A program made the position numbers and the translations under genes. Positions 27,983 to 39,398 of a stretch of DNA of 64,000 bases are shown one piece after another. Origin of the DNA: Thermoanaerobaculales bacterium (GTDB lineage: Bacteria; Acidobacteriota; Thermoanaerobaculia; Thermoanaerobaculales; Sulfomarinibacteraceae); the NCBI GenBank assembly GCA_025456145.1, contig JALOLD010000018.1, positions 1-64,000 on the forward strand, given 5' to 3'. The notes under the pieces were generated by a model, which saw only the letters and a program-made list of their open reading frames with translations, did not search any database and was not told the DNA's origin. Position 1 is the first letter of the stretch; the number at the start of each line of letters is the position of its first letter.

Positions 27983-28456
27983 CTACGGCATCAGCTCGAA
28001 CGACCAGCTCGCGCTCCGCGGCTCGCCGCCGTCGGTCCCGGCGATCTCGGCGTGGAGGGTCGAGCCCTCTCGCCGATAGACGATCGTCTGGGGAAAGTCG
28101 TGCTCCGGGTTGGCGAAGACCGCCCGCCGGTCGGCGAGCTCGGCGAGGGTGAACTCGGTGGCCGGGCAGCGTCCGTCCGGGCTCGCCAGGAGCACCAGGG
28201 CGCCATCGCGCTCCTCGATCCGGAGCAGCTCGAAGCCGGTGGTCCGGTCGCCCGAGACTGTCCGGTTGACCCCGAGCATGGTGCCGCCGGCCGGGCCGAG
28301 CCAACCCTCCTCGACGATCGTGGCGCCGCGCTCGAGCCGCCAGTGGCCGGCGATCCAGCCGAGATCGGCGATGGCGGCGGTGGGAGGCTCGGTCGACCCG
28401 GCCCATCCGGAGATCGTCGCCGCCAAGCTGAGAACGAGAAGAACGCGCAGCCGCAT
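27983..28456 (-). CDS. DUF6265-like secreted protein
   Basis: Signal peptide MRLRVLLVLSLAATISGWAG; IADLGWIAGHWRLERGATIVEEGWLGPAGGTMLGVNRTV. Confidence 0.85.
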   Translation of the reverse strand: MRLRVLLVLSLAATISGWAGSTEPPTAAIADLGWIAGHWRLERGATIVEEGWLGPAGGTMLGVNRTVSGDRTTGFELLRIEERDGALVLLASPDGRCPATEFTLAELADRRAVFANPEHDFPQTIVYRREGSTLHAEIAGTDGGEPRSASWSFELMP

Positions 28457-28511
28457 GGTCAACCTCCCTCGCCGCCTCGCCGGGCTCGCGCCGGATCTCG
28501 CGGACCGCATC

Positions 28512-30467
28512 TCACCCGTCGTCCGCGGTGAGCCCGCCGCCGAGCAGGCGCCGCACCCGGTCCTCGCACGCGGCGTCGGTCATGATGACGACCCGGTCGC
28601 CGGCACCGAGCACGGTGTCGGGCGACGGGTTGGCCTCGACCCCGGCGCTCCGCCGGACGGCGAGCACGGTCGCGCCGGTCGCCCGCCGCACCGCGAGCTC
28701 GCGCAGCGACCTCCCGACGGCGGCGGCGCCGTCGGCGATCTCGATCTCGGTCAGGTGGAGGTGGTCGCGGAGCTCCTCGAGGGCCGGATCGGACCGCTCG
28801 GCGCGGTGCGCGGCGCGCAGCGCCCCGTAGTGGCGGCGGCGCAGGGCCGACTTGTGCTCGAGGATCGCCGAGCTCGGTGCGCCGTACATCTCGAGCACCC
28901 GGCCGGTCAGCTCGAGCGAGGTCTCGAACTCCTCGGGGATCACCTGGTCGGCGCCGAGGGCCTCGAGCGCCTCGACCTCCTGGACGTAACGGGTCCGCGC
29001 GATCACCGTGGCGCCGGGCGCGAGGCGTCGCGCCGCCGCCACGACCTGGCGGGTGCTCGCGGCGTCGGGGATCGCGACGATCACGCCGCGCGCCCGGCCG
29101 ACCGCCGCGGCGCGCAGCACCGCCTCCTCCTCGGCGTTACCGAAGACCGCGTTCTCGCCGGCCTCGCGGAGCTCGGTGACGGTGTGCGGGTTGAGGTCGA
29201 CGATGGCGTGCGGCACGCCGATCGCGGACAGGGCCTGGTGGACGTTGCGTCCGTTGACCCCATAGCCGACGATCACCATGTGGTCGGCGAGACCGACGTC
29301 GGCGGCGATGCCGACCGCCCGGGCGGCGATCCGGTGGGCGAGGAAGGTGAGCCCCGGGGTGAGGAGCATCGTCGGCACGGCGATCGCCAGGAAGAGCTCG
29401 TACGCCGAGCCCGCGATCAGCCCCAGGCGGCCCGCCTCGGCGGCGACGACCAGCGAGAACTCGCCGATCTGCGCCAGGCCGAGACCGACGGCGGCCGCGA
29501 CCCTGAGGTCGCGGACCGAGGGCCAGGTCGAGACCGCGGCGAGGGCCGCCTTACCGAGGACGACGAGGGCGATCAGCCCGGCGCTGAGGGCCGGCCGGGC
29601 GAGCCACACCTGGGGATCGACGAGCATCCCCAGCGAGACGAAGAAGAGGCTGTTGAAGACGTCGCGCAGCGGGGTGATCTCGTCGACCATCCGGCTGACG
29701 TACCTCGACTCGGACACGACCATCCCGGCGAGGAACGCCCCGAGCGCGACCGAGAGCCCGAAGTGGCCGAAGACCATCGCGGTGCCGACCGCGACCAGAA
29801 CCGTGGTCAGGGTGAAGAGCTCGCGGCTGCCCGCGGCGACCACCCGCTCGGCGAGGGCCGGGAAGAGGACCCTCGCCCCGACCACGGTCAGGACGATGAC
29901 GCCGATCGCCCGTGCCAGGAACCAGACGATCTGCCGCGGGTCGCCGCCGTGGCCGGCGAGCAACGGCAGCGAGAGCATGATCGGCACGACCGCCAGGTCC
30001 TGGAGCAGCAGCACGCCGATCATCGCCCGGCCGTGGGCGCTCGAGGTCTTGCCCGAGCCCTCGAGCAGCCAGAGCACGAGGGCGGTGGAGGAGAGCGCGA
30101 CGACCATCCCCCAGGCCGCGGCCTCGGCGGCCGGCCGCCCGGCGGCGACCGCCACCGCGCCCGCCGCCGCCCCGGTCGACAGCACCTGGAGGGTCCCCGA
30201 CCCGAAGACCGTCCCCCGCATCCGCCACAGCTCGCCGATCTTGAGCTTGAGACCGACGGTGAAGAGCAGCAGCATGACGCCGATCTCGGCCACCCCCTCG
30301 ATGAGGCGCCGGTCGGTGACCAGCCCGATCCCGCCCGGACCGACCAGGATGCCGGCGACCAGGAAGCCGACCACCGGCGGGAGCCTGAGGCGGCGGAGGA
30401 CGAGCGCCGCGCCGACCGAGGCGGCCATCACGACGACGAGGTCGGCGAGGACTCCGTGCATCGGCAT
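28512..30467 (-). CDS. Monovalent cation:proton antiporter-2 (KefB-like) with TrkA-N and TrkA-C domains
   Basis: Polytopic Na+/H+ exchanger domain, RCK motif VIVGYGVNGRNVHQAL, TrkA-C at terminus (VLGAGDRVVIMTD). Confidence 0.95.
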   Translation of the reverse strand: MPMHGVLADLVVVMAASVGAALVLRRLRLPPVVGFLVAGILVGPGGIGLVTDRRLIEGVAEIGVMLLLFTVGLKLKIGELWRMRGTVFGSGTLQVLSTGAAAGAVAVAAGRPAAEAAAWGMVVALSSTALVLWLLEGSGKTSSAHGRAMIGVLLLQDLAVVPIMLSLPLLAGHGGDPRQIVWFLARAIGVIVLTVVGARVLFPALAERVVAAGSRELFTLTTVLVAVGTAMVFGHFGLSVALGAFLAGMVVSESRYVSRMVDEITPLRDVFNSLFFVSLGMLVDPQVWLARPALSAGLIALVVLGKAALAAVSTWPSVRDLRVAAAVGLGLAQIGEFSLVVAAEAGRLGLIAGSAYELFLAIAVPTMLLTPGLTFLAHRIAARAVGIAADVGLADHMVIVGYGVNGRNVHQALSAIGVPHAIVDLNPHTVTELREAGENAVFGNAEEEAVLRAAAVGRARGVIVAIPDAASTRQVVAAARRLAPGATVIARTRYVQEVEALEALGADQVIPEEFETSLELTGRVLEMYGAPSSAILEHKSALRRRHYGALRAAHRAERSDPALEELRDHLHLTEIEIADGAAAVGRSLRELAVRRATGATVLAVRRSAGVEANPSPDTVLGAGDRVVIMTDAACEDRVRRLLGGGLTADDG

Positions 30468-30472
30468 GATGG

Positions 30473-30871
30473 TCAGCCGCGGGTGTCGCCTTCCCGATTG
30501 CTGAGCAGCCAGCCGATCGCCCGGGCCTCGTTTGCGAACACCCGCAGGTTGAGACCCCGGTTGACCGCGACGGTCTCGAAAAAGCCGATCCGTGCCAGGT
30601 TGTCCGGACGGTCGAGGACGGCGGCTCGGACAATGCTGCGAACCCCCGCCTGCGCCGGGATCTGCCGGCCGGCGACGTCGAAGGTCTCGAGGGTGTCGAG
30701 ACCGCCCCGCATGGCCCGGATGTCGATGAGCACGCGGTCACGGCCCGATGAGGCGCACCGGGCGACGGTCTCGGCGGCCGCCGCCAGCAGTGTCTCCGGG
30801 GAACGGGTCCCACCGAGCACCGCGACGGCATAGCCGTCCCGCTCGACGATCTCGAGGCTCAGGTCACTCAT
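30473..30871 (-). CDS. STAS-like/SpoIIAA-like small protein
   Basis: MSDLSLEIVERDGYAVAVLGGTRSPETLLAAAAETVARCASSGRDRVLIDIRAM...; alternative ATG 9 nt upstream. Confidence 0.7.
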   Translation of the reverse strand: MSDLSLEIVERDGYAVAVLGGTRSPETLLAAAAETVARCASSGRDRVLIDIRAMRGGLDTLETFDVAGRQIPAQAGVRSIVRAAVLDRPDNLARIGFFETVAVNRGLNLRVFANEARAIGWLLSNREGDTRG

Positions 30872-31000
30872 CGTGCTCATCTTCAGTGTACCGTACCGGT
30901 CTCGCCGGTCGGCGCGGCCGCGCTCCGGCCCGGCTCGAGACCGCCGCCGCGTCCGCCCGCCGTCGATCGGAGGGCCCGGGCCCGGGGGTAGACTGGGGCC

Positions 31001-31705
31001 GTGGCGGGGTCGAGGCGACGCCGGCGGTGGAGGAGGCGGCTGCTCGCCGTCGCGGTGCTCGCGGCGGTCGCGGGCGCGGTGTGGATCGTCGTCCGCTGGC
31101 CCGATGTGGCGGCCCTCGCCGAGCACGACCCGACGACCAGCGCTTTCATGGACGCCGCCCGGCGCCGGGGCGACCGGGTCGCGTGGCGCTGGGTGCCCTA
31201 CGACCGGATCTCGCCCGAGGTCAAGCGGGCGGTGGTCGCGGCCGAGGACATGAGCTTCTTCTCGCACCGCGGCTTCGACACCCACGAGCTGCGGCTCGCG
31301 GCGCGCGAGGCGGCCGAGGGCAAGCGGGTCCGGGGCGCCTCGACGATCACCCAGCAGCTCGCCAAGAACCTCTGGCTGTCGCCGTCGCGCTCGCCGCTGC
31401 GCAAGCTCGAGGAGGCGGTCCTGACCTGGCAGCTCGAGCGCTCGCTGTCGAAGCGGCGGATCCTCGAGCTCTACCTCAACGTCGCCCAGCTCGGCCCCGA
31501 GGTCTGGGGCGTCGGCGCCGCCGCCGAGCGCTACTACGGGGTGCCGTCCGCCTCGCTCGACGCCCAGCAGGCGGCCGAGCTCGCCGCCTCGCTGCCGCGG
31601 CCGAGCTCCTGGCACCCCGGGGTGACGAGCCGCGGTTACACGGCGGCGGTGGCGCGGGTGCGTGAGCGGGCGGCGCGTGCCGGCTGGCTCGACGAGCTGC
31701 TCTGA
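31001..31705 (+). CDS. mtgA: Monofunctional biosynthetic peptidoglycan transglycosylase
   Basis: VAAEDMSFFSHRGFD...RGASTITQQLAKNLWLSPSRSPLRKLEEA..LERSLSKRRILELYLNVAQLG GT51 motifs. Confidence 0.95.
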   Translation: MAGSRRRRRWRRRLLAVAVLAAVAGAVWIVVRWPDVAALAEHDPTTSAFMDAARRRGDRVAWRWVPYDRISPEVKRAVVAAEDMSFFSHRGFDTHELRLAAREAAEGKRVRGASTITQQLAKNLWLSPSRSPLRKLEEAVLTWQLERSLSKRRILELYLNVAQLGPEVWGVGAAAERYYGVPSASLDAQQAAELAASLPRPSSWHPGVTSRGYTAAVARVRERAARAGWLDELL

Positions 31706-31886
31706 GCGGTCGCGGCCCGGACGCCGGCGCCCCGGCGGGGTCGGCTCAGACCAGCAGCCGGCGGTCGCCCTGAGGGCGCACACCCCTCCGCGCCGACCCC
31801 GCGTTTGGTTCGTGCTATGTTCTCCGCGCTGGATACGGATCGAACCCGCCCCCGAGGGGTGCGCGGGTCAACCAAAGGAGGAGAGG

Positions 31887-32306
31887 ATGAAACGAGCTCT
31901 GTTGGTGACGGTGGCGGCGATGCTGGCGATGGGTGCGACCGGCGCCTGGGCCCAGGAGTCGATCATCGACGAGGTGATGACCTCGTGCGAGCCCGAGATC
32001 AAGGCCTACTGCAGCCAGGTGACGCCGGGCGAAGGCAGGTTGCTCGCGTGCTTCTATGCCCACGAGGACAAGATCTCGGGGCGGTGCCAGTACGCGCTGT
32101 ACGAGGCCGCCGCCCAGCTCGAGGCGTTCGCCTCCGCGGTGACTCACCTCGCGGTCGAGTGTCAGGACGACCTCCTGAAGCTCTGCGCCGAGGTCGAGCT
32201 CGGCGAGGGTCGGGTTGGCACCTGCCTGCTCGAGCACAAGACCGAGGTCAGCGAGGCCTGCCGCCAGGCGATCGACGACGTCGGGCTCGAGAAGGTCGAG
32301 GAGTAG
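31887..32306 (+). CDS. Secreted cysteine-rich-repeat (GLG1-type) protein
   Basis: Strong RBS aaaggaggagagg; signal peptide; spaced Cys pattern CEPEIKAYCSQVTPGEGRLLACFYAHEDKISGRCQ / CQDDLLKLCAEVELGEGRVGTCLLEHKTEVSEACR. Confidence 0.88.
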   Translation: MKRALLVTVAAMLAMGATGAWAQESIIDEVMTSCEPEIKAYCSQVTPGEGRLLACFYAHEDKISGRCQYALYEAAAQLEAFASAVTHLAVECQDDLLKLCAEVELGEGRVGTCLLEHKTEVSEACRQAIDDVGLEKVEE

Positions 32307-32456
32307 CCAGAACCTCCGCGCCCCTGCCCGGCTCGAACGCCAGGTCGGGGGTTTCGGGCGAGGATGACGCGTCCGGCGGTCGCCCGGAGGGTGCTCGGCC
32401 CGGGCGGCGCCGGGCGCGGTCGTGTCTCCCGCCGGTCCGGTTCGGGAACCGGCGGA

Positions 32457-32954
32457 TCAGCCGGGCTGCGGCGCCGGCTCGAGAACGAGGCAGGTCGAGG
32501 TCGCAAAGGCGTAGAGCCGGCCGGCGAGGTCCTCCATCCGCGCCTCGGTCAGCGCGGTCCGACGGCCGCGGTGGACGACCCTGCCGGTCGCGCGGAGCCG
32601 GCCGGTCTCGGGGCCGACGCCGCGCACCAGGTTCACCTTGAGCTCGAGGGTCGTGTAGCCGACGCCTGCGGGCAGCGTCGTGTGAAGGGCGCAGCCGAGC
32701 GGCGCGTCGAGCACCGCCGCGTACCAGCCGCCGTGCACCGAGCCGATCGGGTTGAAGGCCCACGGCCCGGCCTCGGCCTCGAAGACCGCGAGGCCGTCGC
32801 CGACCTCGACCAGCTCGAAGCCGAGGGTCGCACCGATCGGCACGGCGCGCCGCTCGGCGATCAGGCGGCGCAGGAAGTCGATGCCGGGCAGCTCGCGGGC
32901 CCGCCGGGCAAGGTCCATCGGGTCGTCCCAGGTGGTGGTGCGGGTGTTGTCCAT
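32457..32954 (-). CDS. PaaI-family hotdog thioesterase
   Basis: NPIGSVHGGWYAAVLDAPLGCALHTTLPAG..YTTLELKVNLVRGV. Confidence 0.9.
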   Translation of the reverse strand: MDNTRTTTWDDPMDLARRARELPGIDFLRRLIAERRAVPIGATLGFELVEVGDGLAVFEAEAGPWAFNPIGSVHGGWYAAVLDAPLGCALHTTLPAGVGYTTLELKVNLVRGVGPETGRLRATGRVVHRGRRTALTEARMEDLAGRLYAFATSTCLVLEPAPQPG

Positions 32955-33053
32955 GTGCTCTCCTCTGCGACAGGGTCGCACAGCCGACCGGGTCGGGCGG
33001 CGCCGGCGTATGATCGTCGGTGACGGCCCGGTCGTCGGGCCGGGGAGCGCACG

Positions 33054-33428
33054 ATGAGCGAGGTTGGTCAGCGGGTCGTGGTGCTCGGCGCCAGCGACAA
33101 CCCCGAGCGGTACGCCAACATGGCGGTGCGTCGCCTGCTCGAGAGCGGCCACGAGGTGGTTCCGGTCAACCCCAAGCTCGAGCGGATCGGCGATCTCGCG
33201 GTGACGCCGAGCCTCGACCGAGTCTCCGGCCCGGTCGACACGCTGACCGTCTACGTCTCGCCCGCGGTCTCGGCGTCGCTCGAGGGCGCGATCGTCGATC
33301 TCGCGCCCGGTCGGGTGATCTTCAACCCGGGCGCCGAGAGCCCGGAGCTCGAGGCGGCCCTCGCCCGGCGAGGCATCCCGACGCTGCGGGCCTGCACTCT
33401 GGTGCTCCTCTCCACCGGTCAGTTTTGA
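33054..33428 (+). CDS. CoA-binding domain protein
   Basis: VVVLGASDNPERYANMAVRRLLESGHEVVPVNPKLERIGDL. Confidence 0.9.
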   Translation: MSEVGQRVVVLGASDNPERYANMAVRRLLESGHEVVPVNPKLERIGDLAVTPSLDRVSGPVDTLTVYVSPAVSASLEGAIVDLAPGRVIFNPGAESPELEAALARRGIPTLRACTLVLLSTGQF

Positions 33429-34192
33429 CCGTGCTCGCCGAGGTGGCCGGCGGGGCCGCGCAGCCGGTCGATCTCGCGCCGCGTCCGCGCCATCAGCTCG
33501 TTCCGGCGGGAGACTCCGAGACCGGCGGTGGCGATCGGCTCGCCGATCCGTACGACGATGGTCCGAGGCCGTAGCACCCCCCGGTTCGGCGGGAGCACCA
33601 GCCGCGTCCCCTCGAGACCGACCGGGAGGATCGGCAGACCGGTCTTCAAGGCGACGAGAAAACCGCCGCGGGCGAAGGGCAGCAGCCCGCCGTCGGTGGT
33701 CCAGGTCTGCTCGGGGAAGACCAGCGGTGAGCCGCCGCGGCGGATCTCCTCGAGGGTCCGAGCGAGGGTCGCCGGCGCGGTGCTGCGGTCCTCGCGGTCG
33801 ACCGGGATGAAGCCGGCGCTCGCCATCGCCCAGCCGAGGAAGGGGATCCCGAAGAGGTCCTTCTTGGCCAGGAAGCGCGGCTCGAGGGAGGCCGGCAGGG
33901 CGCTCAGCAGCACCGGGATGTCGAGGCTCGACTCGTGGTTGGCCATGATGACGTAGCGGGCGTCGGTCGCCAGGTGCTCGCGACCCTCCACCGAGACCGG
34001 CACGCCGATCAACCGCAGGCAGAGCCGTCCCCAGGCGTGCGCGACCCGGGCCGCCCCACGCTGCGACACCAGGCCGACCGCCACCGCCGTGGCGCCGAGG
34101 GCCACGGTCGCCAGACCGAAGGCCACCCTGGTAAGCAGCAGCCTCATCGGCCCGGGCTCGCGACCCAGACCGTGGCCTTTTTCGTCGTTCAT
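33419..34192 (-). CDS. 1-acyl-sn-glycerol-3-phosphate acyltransferase (PlsC-like)
   Basis: IMANHESSLDIPVLLSAL (NHX4D), FPEQTWTTDGGLLPFARGGF. Confidence 0.93.
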   Translation of the reverse strand: MNDEKGHGLGREPGPMRLLLTRVAFGLATVALGATAVAVGLVSQRGAARVAHAWGRLCLRLIGVPVSVEGREHLATDARYVIMANHESSLDIPVLLSALPASLEPRFLAKKDLFGIPFLGWAMASAGFIPVDREDRSTAPATLARTLEEIRRGGSPLVFPEQTWTTDGGLLPFARGGFLVALKTGLPILPVGLEGTRLVLPPNRGVLRPRTIVVRIGEPIATAGLGVSRRNELMARTRREIDRLRGPAGHLGEHGQN

Positions 34193-34271
34193 CGGTGATG
34201 GATTGTACAGCCCCGGCGCCCGTCGGGGTCACGACGGCCGACTCGATGCCGGCCCCGGCATCGCGCAAGGC

Positions 34272-36212
34272 TCAATCAGCGGCGCCGGGCGCAGCGGTCA
34301 GCTTCGCGGTGACCCGCTCGATCCGCTCACGGGCGGTGAATCCGACCCGCCGCTCGTCCAGCTCGAGAGCTCGGGTGTACTCGGCGATCGCCTCGTCCGG
34401 GCGACCCCTTCGATCATTGACGTCGCCGCGCAGGAGGTGAACACGGCCGTCGGTCGGATCGGTCCTGGCGTAAAGCTCGAGCACGTCGGCGACCTCATCG
34501 AGCTGACCGTCCAGGATCATCGCCTGGGCCAACGAGCGGATCAGGAAGGTACCTCGCGCGTCGGCAACCGCGTCGCGGAGAATCTGGATCGCCTCGTCCG
34601 CCCGTCCGAGCCGCATCAGGCTGAAGGCCAGGACCCGTACCGCCTGGGCGCAGGTCGGGCACTCGTCGACGACCTCCCGCGCCAGGTCGGCGGCCTCCGC
34701 GTCCTTGCCACGAAAGTACAGGGCCTCCGCCCGTGTCGATGCCTCGACCAGGTGCACCATCGCCTTGGGATCCGGCAGGAAGCGGTGGGAACGGCCGGGG
34801 TCAGAGCGCAGATAACCGAGCGCGCCGAGCCGGGCCATTTCCTCGTCGCTGATCGCTCGAGCGGTCGGATCGCCGCCGCTCCACGACCTTGTCAGAACGG
34901 CAAGCTCGCCCTGCAGCCGGAGCGCCTCCGCGGTGGCGTCGCCGTGGCGATTGTCCAGCTCCGCCGGATCGAGCCGCAGATCGTAGAACTCCGGGACCGG
35001 CGCGATAACGAGCTTCCCGGTGTGCGTACGCAGCCCGTGCAAGGGGCTCCAACCCCATTGGTTCTCCGGTGCTCTGGTTTCAAGGTAGATCGCCCGGCCG
35101 GGCGCCGGGTCGTTCCGGAGCAGGCTCACCCCGTCGATATCGCCGGTTGGCGGCAGGCCGAGCACCTCCTCGATGGTCGGCCGCACATCGACCAGGCCGA
35201 CGACGCGGTCACTGACGACGAGAGGCCCGCCGAACAACGACGGCGAAGAGAGAATCAGCGGCACCCTCACGGTCGCGTCGTAGACGAACATGCCGTGGGT
35301 CGCCTCGCCGTGCTCGCCGAGGCTCTCGCCGTGATCCGCGACCAGGACGACGAGGGTCTCATCAGTCAGCTGTAACCGGGACAGCTCGTCGAGCAGACGG
35401 CCGAGCTGCCGGTCGACCCAGGCGATCTCGGCATCGTACGGTCTGCCGGCGAACGCCGGCTGCGACTCGAGCGGTGACTGGTATGGCAGGTGGGGGTCGA
35501 AGTAGTGGACCCAGGCGAAGAACGGTCCGGTCGGCCGTCGCCGGTTCCGTTCACCCAACCAGCGGATGGCAGCGTCGGTGACCGCCTCGGCGGGTCGTTC
35601 GTTGAAATCCGGCTGGGACCTGCGATAGCCCGCCTCGCTGACCTCGAAATCGTAGAGGTCGAACCCTTGATCGAGGCCGAAGCGCTCGTCGAGTACGAAG
35701 CAGCCGACAAACGCAGCGGTGTCGTAGCCGTGGTCCGCCAGCCGTTCGGCCAGCGTTTCGTGCTCGTCCGCGAGGCGATAGAGACCGTTGTCGAGGACGC
35801 CGCTCCGGGGCGGATAGAGCCCGGTCATGATTGTCGCGTGCGACGGCAGCGTCAGCGGGGTGGTCGCCACCGCGTCGGCAAAGCGGACGCCCCGCGCAGC
35901 CAGCCGGTCGATGACCGGGGTCCGGGCCTCGTCGTCCCCGTAGCAGCCCAGGCGATCCTGGCGGACCGTGTCGAGTGAGACCAGAAGCACGTTGAATCCG
36001 GACGCGGCGCCGGGCGCCGGAATCGACCCCGGGGGGGCGGCAGGCGGAGGACCGCCGCGCAGGGCGCGCCATGCCCCCACCCCTCCGACAACCACCGCGG
36101 CCGTGACGATCGGCACCAGCCACCGGGCTCGGCCCCCGGCGGTCCCGGAGCGGCGGCGATGGGGTTCTCTGGTGCGATCGGTCTCGACCATTCGGCGATG
36201 TCCCTTCTTCAC
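34272..36212 (-). CDS. Sulfatase-fold (alkaline phosphatase superfamily) protein with C-terminal TPR repeats
   Basis: NVLLVSLDTVRQDRLGCYG, TTPLTLPSHATIMTGLYPPRSGV, VVLVADHGESLGEHGEATHG; TPR-like repeats at C-terminus. Confidence 0.92.
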   Translation of the reverse strand: MKKGHRRMVETDRTREPHRRRSGTAGGRARWLVPIVTAAVVVGGVGAWRALRGGPPPAAPPGSIPAPGAASGFNVLLVSLDTVRQDRLGCYGDDEARTPVIDRLAARGVRFADAVATTPLTLPSHATIMTGLYPPRSGVLDNGLYRLADEHETLAERLADHGYDTAAFVGCFVLDERFGLDQGFDLYDFEVSEAGYRRSQPDFNERPAEAVTDAAIRWLGERNRRRPTGPFFAWVHYFDPHLPYQSPLESQPAFAGRPYDAEIAWVDRQLGRLLDELSRLQLTDETLVVLVADHGESLGEHGEATHGMFVYDATVRVPLILSSPSLFGGPLVVSDRVVGLVDVRPTIEEVLGLPPTGDIDGVSLLRNDPAPGRAIYLETRAPENQWGWSPLHGLRTHTGKLVIAPVPEFYDLRLDPAELDNRHGDATAEALRLQGELAVLTRSWSGGDPTARAISDEEMARLGALGYLRSDPGRSHRFLPDPKAMVHLVEASTRAEALYFRGKDAEAADLAREVVDECPTCAQAVRVLAFSLMRLGRADEAIQILRDAVADARGTFLIRSLAQAMILDGQLDEVADVLELYARTDPTDGRVHLLRGDVNDRRGRPDEAIAEYTRALELDERRVGFTARERIERVTAKLTAAPGAAD

Positions 36213-36287
36213 CGGCGGCGGCGACAGTGTACTCGTGCGGGCCCACCGACCTGGCGGCCGGCGAGGTGAGTCGCCCGAGATGCGCGA

Positions 36288-37346
36288 TCACCGGTTCTTG
36301 ACCTCAAGCGTGCGGCGGATCAGCCGGCTGAAGGACCGCTCGCGCGATCTGAGCTCGTGGCGGCGGGAAGGGTCGAGCCGTTCCTCGAGACGCTCGGCCT
36401 CACGCTGGAGCCGGTGGTAGCTGGCGAGGCGCGCGGCGTCGATCCGCCCCGCCTCGACCTCCGCAGCCACCGCGCAGCCGGGCTCGGAGAGGTGGCGGCA
36501 GTCGCGGAAGCGGCACCGCCGACCGGCGGCCTCGATCTCCGGGAACGCCGTGCCCACCGCCTCCGCGCCGAGCCACAGACCGAGCTCGCGCACCCCCGGG
36601 GTGTCGACGAGGCAGCCCCCGCAGGGCAGGGCCACCAGCTCGCGGCGGGTCGTCGTGTGGCGGCCCCGGCCGTCGATCGCTCGGACCTCGGCGACCGCGA
36701 AGCGGTCCTCGCCGAGCAGCCGGTTGGCGAGGGTCGACTTTCCGACCCCCGAGGGACCCAGCATCACCGCCGTGGTCCCGGGTCCGAGCCGCTTTCGAAG
36801 CTCGTCCACACCGTCGTCGGTCGCGGCCGACAGCGCCACGACGTCGATGAACGGGGCGCCCTCGTTCGCCCGATCGATGGCGCCGGCGAGGTCGTCAGCG
36901 AGATCGGTCTTGGTGAGCACAACCACCGGTGTGGCCCCGCCGTCCCAGGCCAGGGCGACGGCGCGCTCGATGCGGCGCGGGTTGGGCCCGCGCTCGACCG
37001 ACTCGATGACAAGCACCAGGTCGAGGTTCGCGGCCACGGCCTGCGCTGCGTCCGGGGCCCCGGGGCGACGGCGCGCCAAGGCCGACCGCCGGGGGAGAAT
37101 CGCGCGCACCACGATGGTGTCCGCCGCGTGGTCCAGGACCACCCAGTCGCCGACCGCGGGCGGCCCGGTCTCTCCATCGGGGTCGAGGCGACCCGGCACC
37201 ACAGCGGTCGTCGGCCCCTGTCGGGTTTCCGTGGTCACGAGGCCTCGGTCGACGCGGACGACGCGCCCGGGCTCGTGGTGCTCACGGTCGAACGGGATGT
37301 AGAGCGATTGAAACCGGCGGCTCCAGCCGAGTCCTTCGAGATTCAC
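36288..37346 (-). CDS. rsgA: Small ribosomal subunit biogenesis GTPase RsgA
   Basis: Circularly permuted GTPase: TKTDL (G4), GPSGVGKSTLANRLLG (G1), DTPGVRELGLW (G3), Cys-rich CRFRDCRHLSEPGCAV. Confidence 0.95.
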   Translation of the reverse strand: MNLEGLGWSRRFQSLYIPFDREHHEPGRVVRVDRGLVTTETRQGPTTAVVPGRLDPDGETGPPAVGDWVVLDHAADTIVVRAILPRRSALARRRPGAPDAAQAVAANLDLVLVIESVERGPNPRRIERAVALAWDGGATPVVVLTKTDLADDLAGAIDRANEGAPFIDVVALSAATDDGVDELRKRLGPGTTAVMLGPSGVGKSTLANRLLGEDRFAVAEVRAIDGRGRHTTTRRELVALPCGGCLVDTPGVRELGLWLGAEAVGTAFPEIEAAGRRCRFRDCRHLSEPGCAVAAEVEAGRIDAARLASYHRLQREAERLEERLDPSRRHELRSRERSFSRLIRRTLEVKNR

Positions 37347-37524
37347 TGTGCGTCTCCTGTGTTCCGGGGCGCGCGAACGCACCCTCATCCGTCATCGAAT
37401 ATCGACAGGGAACGATCGGGGCTGTTCGGCGAGCCGGTCGGCTCGTCTCGGAACGCCCCTCAGGCGACAGACACGGCGGTCGAGGTCTTCATCCGGGCGG
37501 GATTGTAGCACGGACCTTCGTCCT

Positions 37525-37667
37525 TTCCCGCGTCCGCGTCCGAGTCCGCGTTCGAGTCCGCGTCCGCCCCCGGATCCGGCAGACAGGATTGACGCGGAAA
37601 GGGTTCGTGCAAGAATCTCGGGCACGGACGCGGACGCGGACTCGGACGCGGGAACGGAAGAGGAAAC
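37525..37667. repeat. Inverted pair of degenerate hexamer (CGCGTC/CGAGTC) arrays between rsgA and ettA
   Basis: Left arm tcccgcgtccgcgtccgagtccgcgttcgagtccgcgtccg; right arm ggacgcggacgcggactcggacgcggga is its imperfect reverse complement, about 50 bp spacer. Confidence 0.8.
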
Positions 37668-37676
37668 GGGTAAGCC

Positions 37677-39362
<1,686 letters not shown>

Positions 39363-39398
39363 GGCAGCGCGCCGAGGGCAACCGCGGCGCTCCCGGGC

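Noticed and set aside
31735-31800. Possible terminator after mtgA (gtcgccctgagggcgc hairpin)
   Set aside because: Short 5-bp stem without a U-tract; too weak to call
37525-37667. CRISPR-like array
   Set aside because: Period is 6 bp with no spacers; it is an inverted pair of simple-sequence arrays, and no cas genes are present
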